The notes under the pieces: generated by a model
The model's input: only the letters and a program-made list of their open reading frames with translations
Told to the model about the DNA's origin: nothing
The model's database searches: none
Translations under genes and position numbers: made by a program
In this document: positions 55,395 through 64,000 of the stretch, in pieces
Position numbering within the stretch: position 1 is the first letter of the stretch
Layout of the letters: each line of letters opens with the position of its first letter
DNA from: Mesorhizobium sp. PAMC28654
GTDB taxonomy: Bacteria; Pseudomonadota; Alphaproteobacteria; Rhizobiales; Rhizobiaceae
DNA length: 64,000 nucleotides
NCBI RefSeq assembly: GCF_020616515.1
Contig: NZ_CP085135.1
Coordinates: 5,503,001 to 5,567,000 of the forward strand
Direction of reading: 5' to 3'

Positions 55395-55934
55395 TTAGTC
55401 TGGCGGGTGGAATACCCAGTCACCTTTGTTTCGCTCGATCTCCTGCGGCGTCAGGAAGTGAAGCTCCATCAGGATTGGTTCTTCAGGCCCCTTGAAGAAA
55501 TGAAGTTCGGCGTGAGGAAGTACCAGCCGACGGACAGTTTCAAACGCGCTGTCCACCGTATATTCCTCGCCCTGCAATCCGAGACTTGCAACGCGTGTTC
55601 TCGCGGCCGAAAGCGTCATTGCCGGGCCAAAGCCGTCGAGATCGATTTGGCTGTTGCCACTCCATTTCAAAGGCAGAGGCTTTGGGACATCAGGCATCTG
55701 CCAAAGTTTGATGCTGATGCGATTGACGCGCGCTCGATTGCGGCTGGTCAGAATGTCGATTTCCAGATCACCATAGCCTAGCAGAAAGGCGCATGGCTGA
55801 TCCTGATAGACATATAGCCATTTAGGAAAGCCAAGGTGTTTCTGGACTGGACCAAGATCGGCGCCTACCCGCAGGGGTGTGTCTTTCCTGCCTAAAATCA
55901 GAGGTAGAATATGGAGTTTACCGCGCTGCCGCAT
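55395..55934 (-). CDS. Hypothetical protein
   Basis: 179 residues, MRQRGKLHILPLILGRKDTP; mixed alpha/beta composition with LLGYGDLEIDILTSRNRARV and FKGPEEPILMELHFLTPQEI. There is no signal peptide or membrane helix. I do not recognise the family. Similar short proteins act as immunity or SMI1-like proteins, but nothing here proves that. Confidence 0.65.
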   Translation of the reverse strand: MRQRGKLHILPLILGRKDTPLRVGADLGPVQKHLGFPKWLYVYQDQPCAFLLGYGDLEIDILTSRNRARVNRISIKLWQMPDVPKPLPLKWSGNSQIDLDGFGPAMTLSAARTRVASLGLQGEEYTVDSAFETVRRLVLPHAELHFFKGPEEPILMELHFLTPQEIERNKGDWVFHPPD

Positions 55935-55945
55935 CGATCAAACCC

Positions 55946-56845
55946 TTAGTTGACCGCAGATGGCAAGGGTGCCGCTTTCACACGGCGCGGGAACGGGTCC
56001 AGCACCAATATGCAACCGCCGATGATCGCCACCGCGCCGAAGGCCTGGATGACGGTCAGTGACTCGCCAAGCAGGATCGTTCCGGTCAGCACCGCGATCG
56101 TGGTCACGGCGAATTCGACGCTGATCGTCCTGGTGGCGCCGATGCTGGCCACCAGCTGGAAATAGACGACATAGGTCAGCGCGCTCATCACGCAGGCGAG
56201 AAGGACGAGATAGAGGAAGTCGATGGCGCTCGGCATGGCGGGCACCGGCACGGCGAAAAGCAGCGGCAGCGTCATCAGCCCGCCGAACAGGAAGGCGGCG
56301 CTGGTGAGTTCCCACGAGCCAGCGGAGCGCAGATGGCGGTTGGCGTAATTGCTGCCGAACGCAGCCGAGAAGGAGCTGAGCAGGGAAGCGGCGCAGCCGA
56401 GGGCAAAGGTGCCCGTGATCGGCACGGCGGGGAAGCCAACCAGGACGATGATGCCGGCGGCGCCGAGCAGCAGCCCGGCCAGACCGCGAGCGGTGATGCG
56501 TTCCAGTCCCCACAACTGGCCGAGGATCATCGAGAACAGCGGGATCGCGGCAACAAGGATGGCGGCCATCGCCGTGCCGATGCGCGGCGTGGCGTAGGAC
56601 AGGCCGATCAGCTGCGCGGCAACCGTCGTCGCGCCGACCACCGCGAAGGGCCGCCAGCCGGCACTGAAATCGAGCCGGCGCCGGGTTACCGCAGCCAGCA
56701 GCAAGAGCGTGACGCCCGCGATCAGCGAACGCAGGGTTACTGCACCGATCCAGCCGAAGGCATGCACCACCTTGAGAAGAACAAGAAACGACAGGCCCCA
56801 GGTGACGGCCAGGAAGATGTAGGCGGCGATGTCCCTGGGTTTCAT
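55946..56845 (-). CDS. EamA/DMT-family transporter
   Basis: 299 residues with ten transmembrane helices in two EamA repeats (MKPRDIAAYIFLAVTWGLSF; GTFALGCAASLLSSFSAAFG), ending FPRRVKAAPLP. Members export amino acids or other metabolites. The ATG at 56845 was chosen because the first helix starts there; upstream in-frame codons run through a repeat. Confidence 0.9.
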   Translation of the reverse strand: MKPRDIAAYIFLAVTWGLSFLVLLKVVHAFGWIGAVTLRSLIAGVTLLLLAAVTRRRLDFSAGWRPFAVVGATTVAAQLIGLSYATPRIGTAMAAILVAAIPLFSMILGQLWGLERITARGLAGLLLGAAGIIVLVGFPAVPITGTFALGCAASLLSSFSAAFGSNYANRHLRSAGSWELTSAAFLFGGLMTLPLLFAVPVPAMPSAIDFLYLVLLACVMSALTYVVYFQLVASIGATRTISVEFAVTTIAVLTGTILLGESLTVIQAFGAVAIIGGCILVLDPFPRRVKAAPLPSAVN

Positions 56846-57149
56846 GGGGTGGAGGCCGGTGGGGGAGTTTGTTGCGGATTGCTGCGGCCTATCGTTTCCG
56901 CCGGAAGGTGGCAAGCGCGAGCTCATGGTCCAGCCGACGGCACGACGAGCCGAGCTGTCGGCGTTTGCGCTGCCCCTCATCTCCCTGCCGGGCACTTCTC
57001 CCCGTATAGTGACGGGGAGAGGACGCTGCCATCTTCTGTTTTCGCCAATCGCCAGCGTTGCAAGACGGGCGCCGAGGTTGCTGCCAGCAGGCGGATGAGG
57101 GGCAGCGCAGCGCTCGTTTTCGGAGGCCACGCGCCTGAACTCCTTCTAC
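56846..57149. repeat. Intergenic region with rhizobial repeat
   Basis: 304 bases between the exporter and uvrB. The part 56970-57110 has CCCCTCATCTCCCTGCCGGG, ACTTCTCCCCGTATAGTGAC and GGGGAGAGG, then the complementary GATGAGGGGC, the same repeat type as at 49470-49634. No gene is seen. Confidence 0.5.
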
Positions 57150-60100
57150 CTACTTTCCCGGCCTACCCGTCTTGCCCGGCCTGCGCTTTTCGCGGCGGGC
57201 GTCGCCTGGATCTTCATAGGAGCCAATGCCAGTTCGCTGGCGAACAACTGGTTTGGCGGAATCGTCGCGTTCCTTCGCGCCCCCCTCTGTCCCGCCGGAC
57301 CCCACAACGGGGGAGATCGACTGGGGCTTCGCTGGCACCTTTCCCTCGACCGGTTTTTCCGTCCGCCGCACGGTCATCTCATCCAGCGAGTTCTTCTTGA
57401 ACAACGTTTTGACCGGCTCGCCCGGAATGCCGAAGTCAGAACCGTGCGCCTCGGACGCCGACTGTTTCTTGAACAGCGAGCGCGACACGGCGCCTGCTGG
57501 CGTCGTCATGTCGGTGCCAGGCCCCATGTCGTCAATCGACGGCTTGGCGAACAGCGGCTTCTTCACCGGCACGGCGCCGTCGGCGCCCATCTCGTCGAGC
57601 GCCGGCTTGCGGAAGAGGTTGGTCCGGGCAGCCTTGGCCGCCTCTTCGGCGGCACGTGCTTCGTCGAACTTGCGGAAACGCTCCTGTTCCTCGACCGTAC
57701 GATGTTTGGCCACGCCCTTGTTGTGCTTGCCCTTTTCGCGGCCTGAGGCAGGGCTTTCCATGTCGGCGTATTTGGCCAGCGGGTCTTCGGAGATGGACAG
57801 TTCCATCTCGCGCAGCCGCTTGATCTCGTCGCGGATGCGGGCTGCCTTCTCGAAGTCGAGATTGGCGGCGGCGTCGCGCATCTGTTTCTCCATCGCGTCG
57901 AGATGGGCTTTCAGGTTGTTGCCCATCATGGCGCCGGCGCTGTCGGTGAACTGCGAGATGTCGGCGCGGACATGGTCCTTCTCGTAGACCGAATCGAGAA
58001 TATCGGAGATGCGCGACTTCACCGATTCCGGTGTGATACCGTTGGCCTCGTTCCACTCCATCTGCTTCTCGCGGCGGCGGCTGGTCTCGGCCATCGCCCG
58101 CTCCATCGAGCCGGTGACCTGGTCGGCGTAAAGGATGACCTTGCCGTCGACGTTTCTGGCGGCGCGGCCGATGGTCTGGATCAGCGACGTCTCGGAGCGC
58201 AGGAAACCCTCCTTGTCGGCGTCGAGAATGGCGACGAAGCCGCATTCGGGAATGTCGAGGCCTTCGCGCAAAAGGTTGATGCCGACCAGCACGTCGAAGG
58301 CGCCAAGGCGCAGGTCGCGCAGGATCTCGATGCGCTCCAGCGTGTCGATGTCGGAGTGCATATAGCGAACGCGCACGCCCTGTTCGTGCAGATACTCGGT
58401 CAGGTCCTCGGCCATGCGCTTGGTCAGAACGGTGACCAGGGTGCGATAGCCGGCCTTGGTGGTGTCGCGAATCTCGCCGACGACATCGTCGACCTGGCTC
58501 TTGGCTGGACGCACCTCGACCGGCGGGTCGATCAGGCCGGTCGGGCGGATGACCTGCTCGGCGAAGACGCCGCCGGCCGCTTCCATCTCCCAGTTGCCGG
58601 GCGTCGCCGAGACGGCGACGGAAAGCGGGCGCATGGCGTCCCATTCCTCGAAGCGCAGCGGCCGGTTGTCCATGCAGGACGGCAAGCGGAACCCATATTC
58701 CGCCAGCGTCGCCTTGCGCCGAAAGTCGCCGCGATACATGCCGCCGATCTGCGGAATGGTGACGTGACTCTCATCGATGAAGACAAGTGCATTGTCGGGA
58801 ATGTATTCGAACAGCGTCGGCGGCGGATCGCCCGGCTGGCGACCGGTGAGATAACGCGAATAGTTCTCGATGCCGGCGCAGGAGCCGGTGGCTTCCAGCA
58901 TCTCGAGATCGAAGCGGCAGCGCTGTTCCAGCCGTTGCGCCTCCAGCAGGCGGCCGGCGCGTTCCAATTCCACCAGCCGGTGCTTGAGCTCTTCCTTGAT
59001 CGACTTGATGGCCTGGTTGAGGGTCGGACGCGGCGTCACATAGTGCGAATTGGCGTAGATCTTGACGCTTTTCAGCTCGCCGGTCTTCTGTCCGGTCAGC
59101 GGGTCGAACTCGGTGATCTGCTCGATCTCGTCGCCGAACATGGAGATGCGCCAGGCGCGGTCTTCCAAGTGGGCCGGGAAGATCTCGATCGTGTCGCCGC
59201 GCACGCGGAACGAGCCGCGCACGAAGTTGATGTCCTGGCGCTTATACTGCTGGGCGACGAGGTCGGCGAGCAGGGAGCGCTGGTCGAGCCGGTCGCCGAT
59301 CTGCATCTGGAATGTCATCGCGGTATAGGTTTCGACCGAGCCGATACCGTAGATGCAGGACACCGAGGCGACGATGATGACGTCATCGCGTTCGAGCAGC
59401 GAGCGCGTCGCCGAGTGGCGCATGCGGTCGATCTGCTCGTTGATCGAGGATTCCTTCTCGATGAAGGTGTCGGTGCGCGGGACGTAGGCTTCCGGCTGGT
59501 AATAGTCGTAGTAGGAGACGAAATACTCCACCGCGTTGTCCGGGAAAAACTTCTTGAACTCGGAATAGAGCTGTGCGGCCAGCGTCTTGTTGGGCGCCAG
59601 GATCAGGGCCGGGCGCTGCGTCTCCTCGATCACCTTGGCCATGGTGAAAGTCTTGCCCGAGCCGGTGACACCGAGCAGCACCTGGGTGCGGTCGCTGTTG
59701 TCGACGCCTTCGACAAGGTCCTTGATGGCGGTCGGCTGGTCGCCGGCCGGCTCGAAGTCGGACACCATCTTGATGGCGATGCCGCCTTCGGACTTTTCCG
59801 GACGGGCAGGGCGGTGTGGCGTCCACAGCACGCCGTCCTTGTGCAGCGGATTGCCGGATTCGATCAGCGCCGATAGCGCGGCCACAGTGGCGGTGACGCT
59901 GCTCGAGGCCATGGTCTCGGCGTCTTCAAGGGAGATGTCGAGACCGGCGACCGGGTTGAGGCCTGCCGCCGTGCGCTCCCTGGCTGATGCCGCGCCACCC
60001 ATCGAGGTGCCGCGCGAACTGCGGCCGGGAGCTGCGGAACGTTCGGGGATCTTCTTGCCGGCCTTGGGTGATTTCCCGCTATCGCCCTTGCCGGCGAGGC

Positions 60101-60320
60101 GCCCTTCCTTCTCGGCTTCCTGCTCGATCTGGTCGGCCCAGTCGGCGATCGAACCGGTCAGCGGCGTGCCCGACAGTTCGGGCTGCGGCATCTCGGCGAA
60201 GCCGCCTCTGTGCAGCGGCTCCGAGGCATCCATGAAATCGGTCAGCGGGCTGCGCCGCTTCGGCGCTGCGCGGTCGTCACTCGCCGTCTTCGGCGTCTTC
60301 TTGTCGGGGGATCTGGCCAT
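57150..60320 (-). CDS. uvrB: Excinuclease ABC subunit B with long N- and C-terminal extensions
   Basis: 1056 residues against about 670 in E. coli. Helicase motifs are Walker [19 protein letters not shown] (217 onward), the DNA-wrapping beta-hairpin [22 protein letters not shown]-like [14 protein letters not shown] and motif [24 protein letters not shown] domain ([20 protein letters not shown]) follows at about 830-870. About 178 residues of low-complexity Ser/Lys/Ala-rich sequence precede the core, and about 190 residues with repeated short motifs ([32 protein letters not shown]) follow. ATG 60320 was chosen by the [12 protein letters not shown] start. UvrB loads on damaged DNA with UvrA and recruits UvrC. 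Confidence 0.95.
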   Translation of the reverse strand: MARSPDKKTPKTASDDRAAPKRRSPLTDFMDASEPLHRGGFAEMPQPELSGTPLTGSIADWADQIEQEAEKEGRLAGKGDSGKSPKAGKKIPERSAAPGRSSRGTSMGGAASARERTAAGLNPVAGLDISLEDAETMASSSVTATVAALSALIESGNPLHKDGVLWTPHRPARPEKSEGGIAIKMVSDFEPAGDQPTAIKDLVEGVDNSDRTQVLLGVTGSGKTFTMAKVIEETQRPALILAPNKTLAAQLYSEFKKFFPDNAVEYFVSYYDYYQPEAYVPRTDTFIEKESSINEQIDRMRHSATRSLLERDDVIIVASVSCIYGIGSVETYTAMTFQMQIGDRLDQRSLLADLVAQQYKRQDINFVRGSFRVRGDTIEIFPAHLEDRAWRISMFGDEIEQITEFDPLTGQKTGELKSVKIYANSHYVTPRPTLNQAIKSIKEELKHRLVELERAGRLLEAQRLEQRCRFDLEMLEATGSCAGIENYSRYLTGRQPGDPPPTLFEYIPDNALVFIDESHVTIPQIGGMYRGDFRRKATLAEYGFRLPSCMDNRPLRFEEWDAMRPLSVAVSATPGNWEMEAAGGVFAEQVIRPTGLIDPPVEVRPAKSQVDDVVGEIRDTTKAGYRTLVTVLTKRMAEDLTEYLHEQGVRVRYMHSDIDTLERIEILRDLRLGAFDVLVGINLLREGLDIPECGFVAILDADKEGFLRSETSLIQTIGRAARNVDGKVILYADQVTGSMERAMAETSRRREKQMEWNEANGITPESVKSRISDILDSVYEKDHVRADISQFTDSAGAMMGNNLKAHLDAMEKQMRDAAANLDFEKAARIRDEIKRLREMELSISEDPLAKYADMESPASGREKGKHNKGVAKHRTVEEQERFRKFDEARAAEEAAKAARTNLFRKPALDEMGADGAVPVKKPLFAKPSIDDMGPGTDMTTPAGAVSRSLFKKQSASEAHGSDFGIPGEPVKTLFKKNSLDEMTVRRTEKPVEGKVPAKPQSISPVVGSGGTEGGAKERDDSAKPVVRQRTGIGSYEDPGDARREKRRPGKTGRPGK

Positions 60321-60386
60321 GTCCGGAATATGGGAGGAGTCCGGCGAAATGGAAAGAGCGGGATGACAAGAGGCTGCCAGCGTCAC

Positions 60387-60418
60387 GCGCCTCCTGACAG
60401 GAGGCTGTCAGGAGGCGC
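60387..60418. terminator. Strong hairpin between the DUF2778 gene and uvrB
   Basis: 13-bp perfect arms (GCGCCTCCTGACA and its complement) around a 6-base loop. No T tract follows on either strand, so it may be a processing or weak termination signal rather than a classic terminator. Confidence 0.5.
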
Positions 60419-60464
60419 TACGCCGGGAACCTTTCGGCATCACGTGCGTTATTGCGTGGAACCC

Positions 60465-62147
60465 TTAGGCGCCGCGCGCCATGGATGCTACCTGGGTCAG
60501 CGATCCATTCAGGCGCGGGACGACGACCAGACGCGTGACATTGCCCTTTTTGAAGGCAGCGAGGAAGCGCCCGTAGTCCTTGAAGACAACGCAGCCGTTC
60601 GATTCAGCGCGGCCGCCGCTAAGCATATACGTATGCGCGAGCAGACCAACGCGGTTGTATTTGGCCCTGCCGCCAACCGGGGTCAGGCGGATGGCCTCGA
60701 CCCCATGGAAGCGCGTTTCGCGTAGCGTCAGGTCATAGGTGTTAGGCGGCGTCGGCCCCCGGTCCTTCTGGTCGACGTAGCGTGGCTGGTCGACCATGAC
60801 GCCGAGACCCGAATGCGCCTCGAGACGCTGGCCGTCCGGAAGATAGACGGTCTTGGCCGAAATGTCGTAGACGGCGACGCCGTTGCCCGCGCCGCCGATG
60901 CCGCCGCGCGGGCCGCTGAACAGATTCTTGAATGCCTGGCCGAGGCCGCCGGAGGGCGTGTCGGGACGGGCATAGGCCAGCACATCGCCACTGCCCGGCT
61001 TGCCCTGCCGCGTCTGCGGAGCCGGCTTTGCCGCCAGTTGCATGGGCTTGGTTTGTGGAACGGCCTTTGGCTGTTCCACAACCTTTGGTGGCTGCTGGAC
61101 GGATTTGGGCGCCGGGGCATTGTCCAGTTGCGGACGCTGCGTCGGCAGCGGCACGTCATCGGACAGCGCATCCGGCAAAGACGCGACATCACCGGGCTTC
61201 TGCGGCAGCGTTTGGCTGGTTGACACCGCGACATCGGCCGAGGATTCCTCGATCGGCAGCGGCGAGGCGAACGCCTCGTCGTCGACAGGCATCGACTTGA
61301 CCAGCGCCAGCGCCAGCTGCGAGGGGTCTGGCGTATCGGTGGCTGCCGGCGCGCCGAAGCGCATGGGCTGCGGGGCGGTCTGGACAACGACGAAGTCGGA
61401 ATCAACCCGGGCAAAGCGCTCTGCGGCAGGGGCTACGGCGGCCGAAGGCAGGCTTGCGGTTTCGTAAGACTGGTCGCCCGTATCATCCGACAGGCTGGCA
61501 ACCACTGTATTGGCCAACACTTTGTTGGAAGGCGTCAGCGAAGCCTCGACGACCGGCGCGACGGTGGAAATGACAGGCTGCACGGCTGCATTCGTCGCCC
61601 GCGGCTTGGCCGTGCCGGCAAAGGCGGCGGCAATCCGGGACGGCGACAATGCCGCTTCCATCCGTTCGAAACGGTCTTTCGTCGGGGTGACAATCGTATT
61701 GCCGGCGGTGACGACCGGCTGAGCGGGAGCGGCAACGAGGCGCGACGATTTTTCCGCATGGGTTTCCACGGAGGCGAGCTTGAAGCAGCTGTCGCCACAT
61801 TCGGGGCTGTGGTCGTGCAGGGCCTGCTCGGCGCCATGGACGTTGGCGAGCACGAATGGCGCTGTCGATGTCTTGAAATGCTGCTTGAGCGGATTGGCCT
61901 GGGTCAGCGAACCGGGCATCAGCAAGGTCTGCTGCAGGCTGCCTGTTGTCGGTAGCGAAGCACCGACAGAACTGAGGCCGGCCATTGTGCCTACCAGCCA
62001 AAGGCCGATCGCGGTGCCAACACTGGGCACGGCGACCCAGCGGATGATTGATCCGGGGTTGATGCGCTTTGAACGACGGGCACCGGCGTCTTCGCCATGC
62101 CAGTTTTCGTCCGCTCCAACTTTATTCTTACGCAAAACAGTCACCAA
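60465..62147 (-). CDS. DUF2778 (Tlde1-like L,D-transpeptidase fold) membrane-anchored protein
   Basis: 560 residues. A cytoplasmic N-terminus and one transmembrane helix (VAVPSVGTAIGLWLVGTMAG, about 38-57) are followed by a long Pro/Ala/Ser-rich region to about residue 400. The C-terminal DUF2778 domain has YDISAKTVYLPDGQRLEAHS and the catalytic-type block LLAHTYMLSGGRAESNGCVV with His and Cys. It probably acts on peptidoglycan in the periplasm while tethered to the inner membrane; the long linker would let it span to the cell wall. Confidence 0.85.
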   Translation of the reverse strand: MVTVLRKNKVGADENWHGEDAGARRSKRINPGSIIRWVAVPSVGTAIGLWLVGTMAGLSSVGASLPTTGSLQQTLLMPGSLTQANPLKQHFKTSTAPFVLANVHGAEQALHDHSPECGDSCFKLASVETHAEKSSRLVAAPAQPVVTAGNTIVTPTKDRFERMEAALSPSRIAAAFAGTAKPRATNAAVQPVISTVAPVVEASLTPSNKVLANTVVASLSDDTGDQSYETASLPSAAVAPAAERFARVDSDFVVVQTAPQPMRFGAPAATDTPDPSQLALALVKSMPVDDEAFASPLPIEESSADVAVSTSQTLPQKPGDVASLPDALSDDVPLPTQRPQLDNAPAPKSVQQPPKVVEQPKAVPQTKPMQLAAKPAPQTRQGKPGSGDVLAYARPDTPSGGLGQAFKNLFSGPRGGIGGAGNGVAVYDISAKTVYLPDGQRLEAHSGLGVMVDQPRYVDQKDRGPTPPNTYDLTLRETRFHGVEAIRLTPVGGRAKYNRVGLLAHTYMLSGGRAESNGCVVFKDYGRFLAAFKKGNVTRLVVVPRLNGSLTQVASMARGA

Positions 62148-62739
62148 TCTTGTTCAAATCAGCTCCCTCGCCCGCAGCCCTTAGAGCCGCGACGACCATT
62201 CTGTGATATGATCCCAGGTGGTCCCCGACGCGTTGTCCGCGCCTGTCGTTGGTTGCCGATTGCCTCAAAATATGGACAAAGTTGGTTAACCAATCCCTCT
62301 CTTCTAATATGTCGCACCCCGATTGGACGCGAAAAGGATGCCGCATCAGGTTTTTGATCCACGCATGGCTCGCCGAAAGTCGTTTTCGGCGTCAATGCGT
62401 CGGGCGTCGCCTTCTCGCTGAGAAGGCACGTCCAGAATCATCAAAATGGTGTTTCACCCGTTTCGAACTTGGTTTGCTGCCTGCTTTTCCGACCTGAGTC
62501 AAGCAATTGAGGCCTCAGGAGGCCCATATTGCGGCGGCAGGGACCAATTCTTCCGGCTGATGTTGTGTGAATGCATCAGTCATTGCTCATATATTACTGT
62601 GGCATACTTGCCACAATTTCTTTGGCCTCGCGGCCTTGGGGCTGCGGCTATTGAGCGGCCATTGACTCGTTTTGGGTGCCGGTGCATCGGATCAATCAAG
62701 GGATTTTTGGCGGCTTAGGCCACTCCTGGGGGACTTTTG
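62148..62739. other. Long intergenic region between the DUF2778 and PCMT-like genes
   Basis: 592 bases, divergent promoters expected at both ends. It contains an 18-bp palindrome at 62598-62615 (TGTGGCA-TACT-TGCCACA) just upstream of the PCMT gene, a candidate operator. The small ORFs here lack codon bias or homology. Confidence 0.5.
62598..62615. promoter_or_regulatory. Perfect palindrome upstream of the PCMT-like gene
   Basis: TGTGGCATACTTGCCACA, 7-bp arms with a 4-base spacer, 125 bases before the ATG. Dimension and symmetry fit a dimeric regulator site; no known regulator is implied. Confidence 0.45.
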
Positions 62740-63609
62740 ATGAAGCGTCGAGACTTTTTGACGCTGTCGGCGGGCGCGGCGGCGTTTTCCATTCTTCCAA
62801 GCGTCGCCAGGGCGAATGTGCCGGTGCCGTTCGACCGCAACGCCGATGTGCCGATGGGCGACAAGAAGGCGTTCATCGACTGGATGGTGGCCAATCGCGG
62901 CGAGGATCCGAAATACCTGGCCTCCCGCTTCGACCGTTTCCAGATCATGGTCTACAACAAGGACGTGCTGGACGACCGCAACAAGCGTGCCTTCCTGTTC
63001 ACGCCGCGCGAGGAATTCGTGCTGCCGCAGAATCTGGGCCGCGCCTATGACCATGCCTTTCTCGACATTGGCTATGGCGTGACCATTTCCGGTCCGCACC
63101 TGGTCGGCCGCATGACGACGGCCATTGATGTGCGGTTCGGCGAATCCGTGCTCGAGATCGGCACCGGCTCCGGTTACCAGTCGGCCTATCTGTCGAACCT
63201 TACCGACAAGGTGCATACGGTCGAGATCATCGATCCGCTGGCGACCCGCACCCGGGGCATCTATGATGGGCTGGTCGGGCGCGGTTATAGCGAGCTCAGC
63301 GCCATCGCCAGCAAGAGCGCCGACGGCTATTATGGCTGGGACGGCGTCGGCGATTTCGACAAGATCATAGTCACCTGCGGTATCGACCATATTCCGCCCT
63401 CGCTGCTGCAACAGCTCAAGCCCGACGGCGTCATGGTCATTCCGGTCGGGCCGCCCGGTGCGCAGCACGTGCTCAAGGTGGTCAAGCAGAAGCTCCCGGA
63501 CGGCACGTTCAACATCGTCCGCTCCGACATCTACAATGGCAAGGTGGTGCCCTTCGTGCCCTTCACCAAGCTGGAAGGCGAACAGATCGTCGGCACGCAT
63601 AACGGCTGA
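62740..63609 (+). CDS. Tat-exported protein-L-isoaspartate O-methyltransferase-like protein
   Basis: 289 residues. The N-terminus MKRRDFLTLSAGAAAFSILP has the twin-arginine motif RRDFL and a cleavage site near ARA, so the protein should be exported folded. The body is a PCMT-type methyltransferase: VGRMTTAIDVRFGESVLEIG, GTGSGYQSAYLSNL, a post-motif I VHTVEIIDPLA, and IIVTCGIDHIPPSLLQQLKP. An SAM-dependent enzyme in the periplasm is unexpected because SAM is cytosolic. ATG 62740 is preferred to the adjacent in-frame TTG. Confidence 0.85.
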   Translation: MKRRDFLTLSAGAAAFSILPSVARANVPVPFDRNADVPMGDKKAFIDWMVANRGEDPKYLASRFDRFQIMVYNKDVLDDRNKRAFLFTPREEFVLPQNLGRAYDHAFLDIGYGVTISGPHLVGRMTTAIDVRFGESVLEIGTGSGYQSAYLSNLTDKVHTVEIIDPLATRTRGIYDGLVGRGYSELSAIASKSADGYYGWDGVGDFDKIIVTCGIDHIPPSLLQQLKPDGVMVIPVGPPGAQHVLKVVKQKLPDGTFNIVRSDIYNGKVVPFVPFTKLEGEQIVGTHNG

Positions 63610-63719
63610 TTGGCCGCGCCGCGCGGTGATGGCCTTTGTTTGTCGCAGGTTCCTATCGCAAAACCGTGGGACACTTTCGCGGAACCTGCTGAGCTGAACC
63701 GTCGCACCAAGGGGCCTGA

Positions 63720-64000
63720 ATGGCAGCCGTAGCGTCAATCTCTCGCCTGACCATCCCTTCGCTGGAGGCGCCACGGCTGCCGCATTTTCTCGCGATCGGG
63801 CTGATCGCCGGCGCCATCATCGCGCTGCAGATCGCCGTCATGCGCGTCTTTGCCGTCGGCAGCTGGTCGCATTTCGGCTCGCTGGTGGTCAGCCTCGCCA
63901 TGCTGGGCTTTTCGCTGTCCAGCGTCGTCATCTTCGCCGGCAAGGACTGGTTCGACCGGCACTGGCAGGGCGCCGCCACGACGGCGCTGCTGCTGTTCGG
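63720..64000 (+). CDS. Polytopic membrane protein, N-terminal part (spermidine synthase-like membrane family?)
   Basis: ATG 63720 (MAAVASISRLTIPSLEAPRL), open to the window end. The helices around FLAIGLIAGAIIALQIAVMR and SLVVSLAMLGFSLSSVVIFA resemble the N-terminal domain of large membrane proteins fused to spermidine-synthase-like domains. Only 93 residues are visible, so this is tentative. Confidence 0.5.
   Translation, partial: MAAVASISRLTIPSLEAPRLPHFLAIGLIAGAIIALQIAVMRVFAVGSWSHFGSLVVSLAMLGFSLSSVVIFAGKDWFDRHWQGAATTALLLF

Noticed and set aside
57903..59876. A 657-codon open frame on the plus strand
   Set aside because: It lies entirely antisense to uvrB, and its composition is what a high-GC gene produces in a shadow frame.

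Overview
The window looks like a chromosomal segment of a Mesorhizobium-like member of the Rhizobiales. This rests on high GC, rhizobial gene families (BA14K, DUF2778, DUF1428, paired small Csp genes), RIME-like intergenic hairpins and the gene order around lgt, ilvE and uvrB. No rRNA, tRNA or CRISPR was found.

Layout. (1) 1-11.5 kb, chromosomal core: lgt, midA, pgeF and an M24 peptidase on the minus strand; a ubiK-type gene; ybjN; csaA broken by an IS3-family element; a polytopic membrane protein; a GT4 glycosyltransferase; and a sensor kinase. (2) 11.5-37.6 kb, an integrative element of about 26 kb. Its ends carry 18-bp imperfect direct repeats that both encode the last residues (RLSVE-stop) of the response regulator now at 37.6-38.3 kb. 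The element therefore sits in the 3' end of that gene, rebuilt it with synonymous codons, and separated it from the kinase at 10.1-11.5 kb. From left to right it carries remnants of SNF2-type helicase genes wrecked by two IS3 elements; a divergent catabolic locus (17.2-32.0 kb); an AlpA/Xis-like gene; and a tyrosine integrase whose first codons were cut off by an IS21-family element that itself contains an IS3 copy. (3) 37.6-50 kb, core: response regulator, MarR, ilvE, a metallohydrolase, three cold-shock proteins, small stress-type proteins, a Kazal-domain lipoprotein, a flavodoxin-type reductase and a TPR-sulfotransferase. (4) 50-55 kb: an IS630 element inside a DUF1127 gene, higBA, and an ABC-F gene broken by a fourth IS3 copy. 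(5) 55-64 kb: a DMT exporter, an extended uvrB, a DUF2778 protein, a Tat-exported PCMT-like methyltransferase and the start of a membrane protein.

The cargo locus is the most interesting biology. A GntR regulator, an OtnK-type kinase and an OtnC-type aldolase/decarboxylase are transcribed leftward. Rightward run a PanE-like dehydrogenase, a ribose-type ABC importer, a cytochrome P450, an MBL-fold hydrolase, a zinc alcohol dehydrogenase, a fumarylacetoacetase-like enzyme, an ApsD-like sugar dehydrogenase, an ABM-domain protein and an ApnL-like lactonase. ApsD plus ApnL suggests oxidation of D-apiose, or a related plant branched sugar, to its acid, followed by oxidation, phosphorylation and decarboxylation by the OtnK/OtnC pair. 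The P450, MBL, FAH and ABM genes are not part of the D-apiose routes I know and may process a modified or conjugated form of the sugar. A near-perfect 15-bp palindrome in the divergent promoter is the likely GntR operator.

Four near-identical 1237/1238-bp IS3 copies, three with 3-bp target duplications, indicate a recent transposition burst. Several genes carry frameshifts (midA 3' end, a RibD-like gene, two transposases); I cannot separate real mutation from sequencing error.
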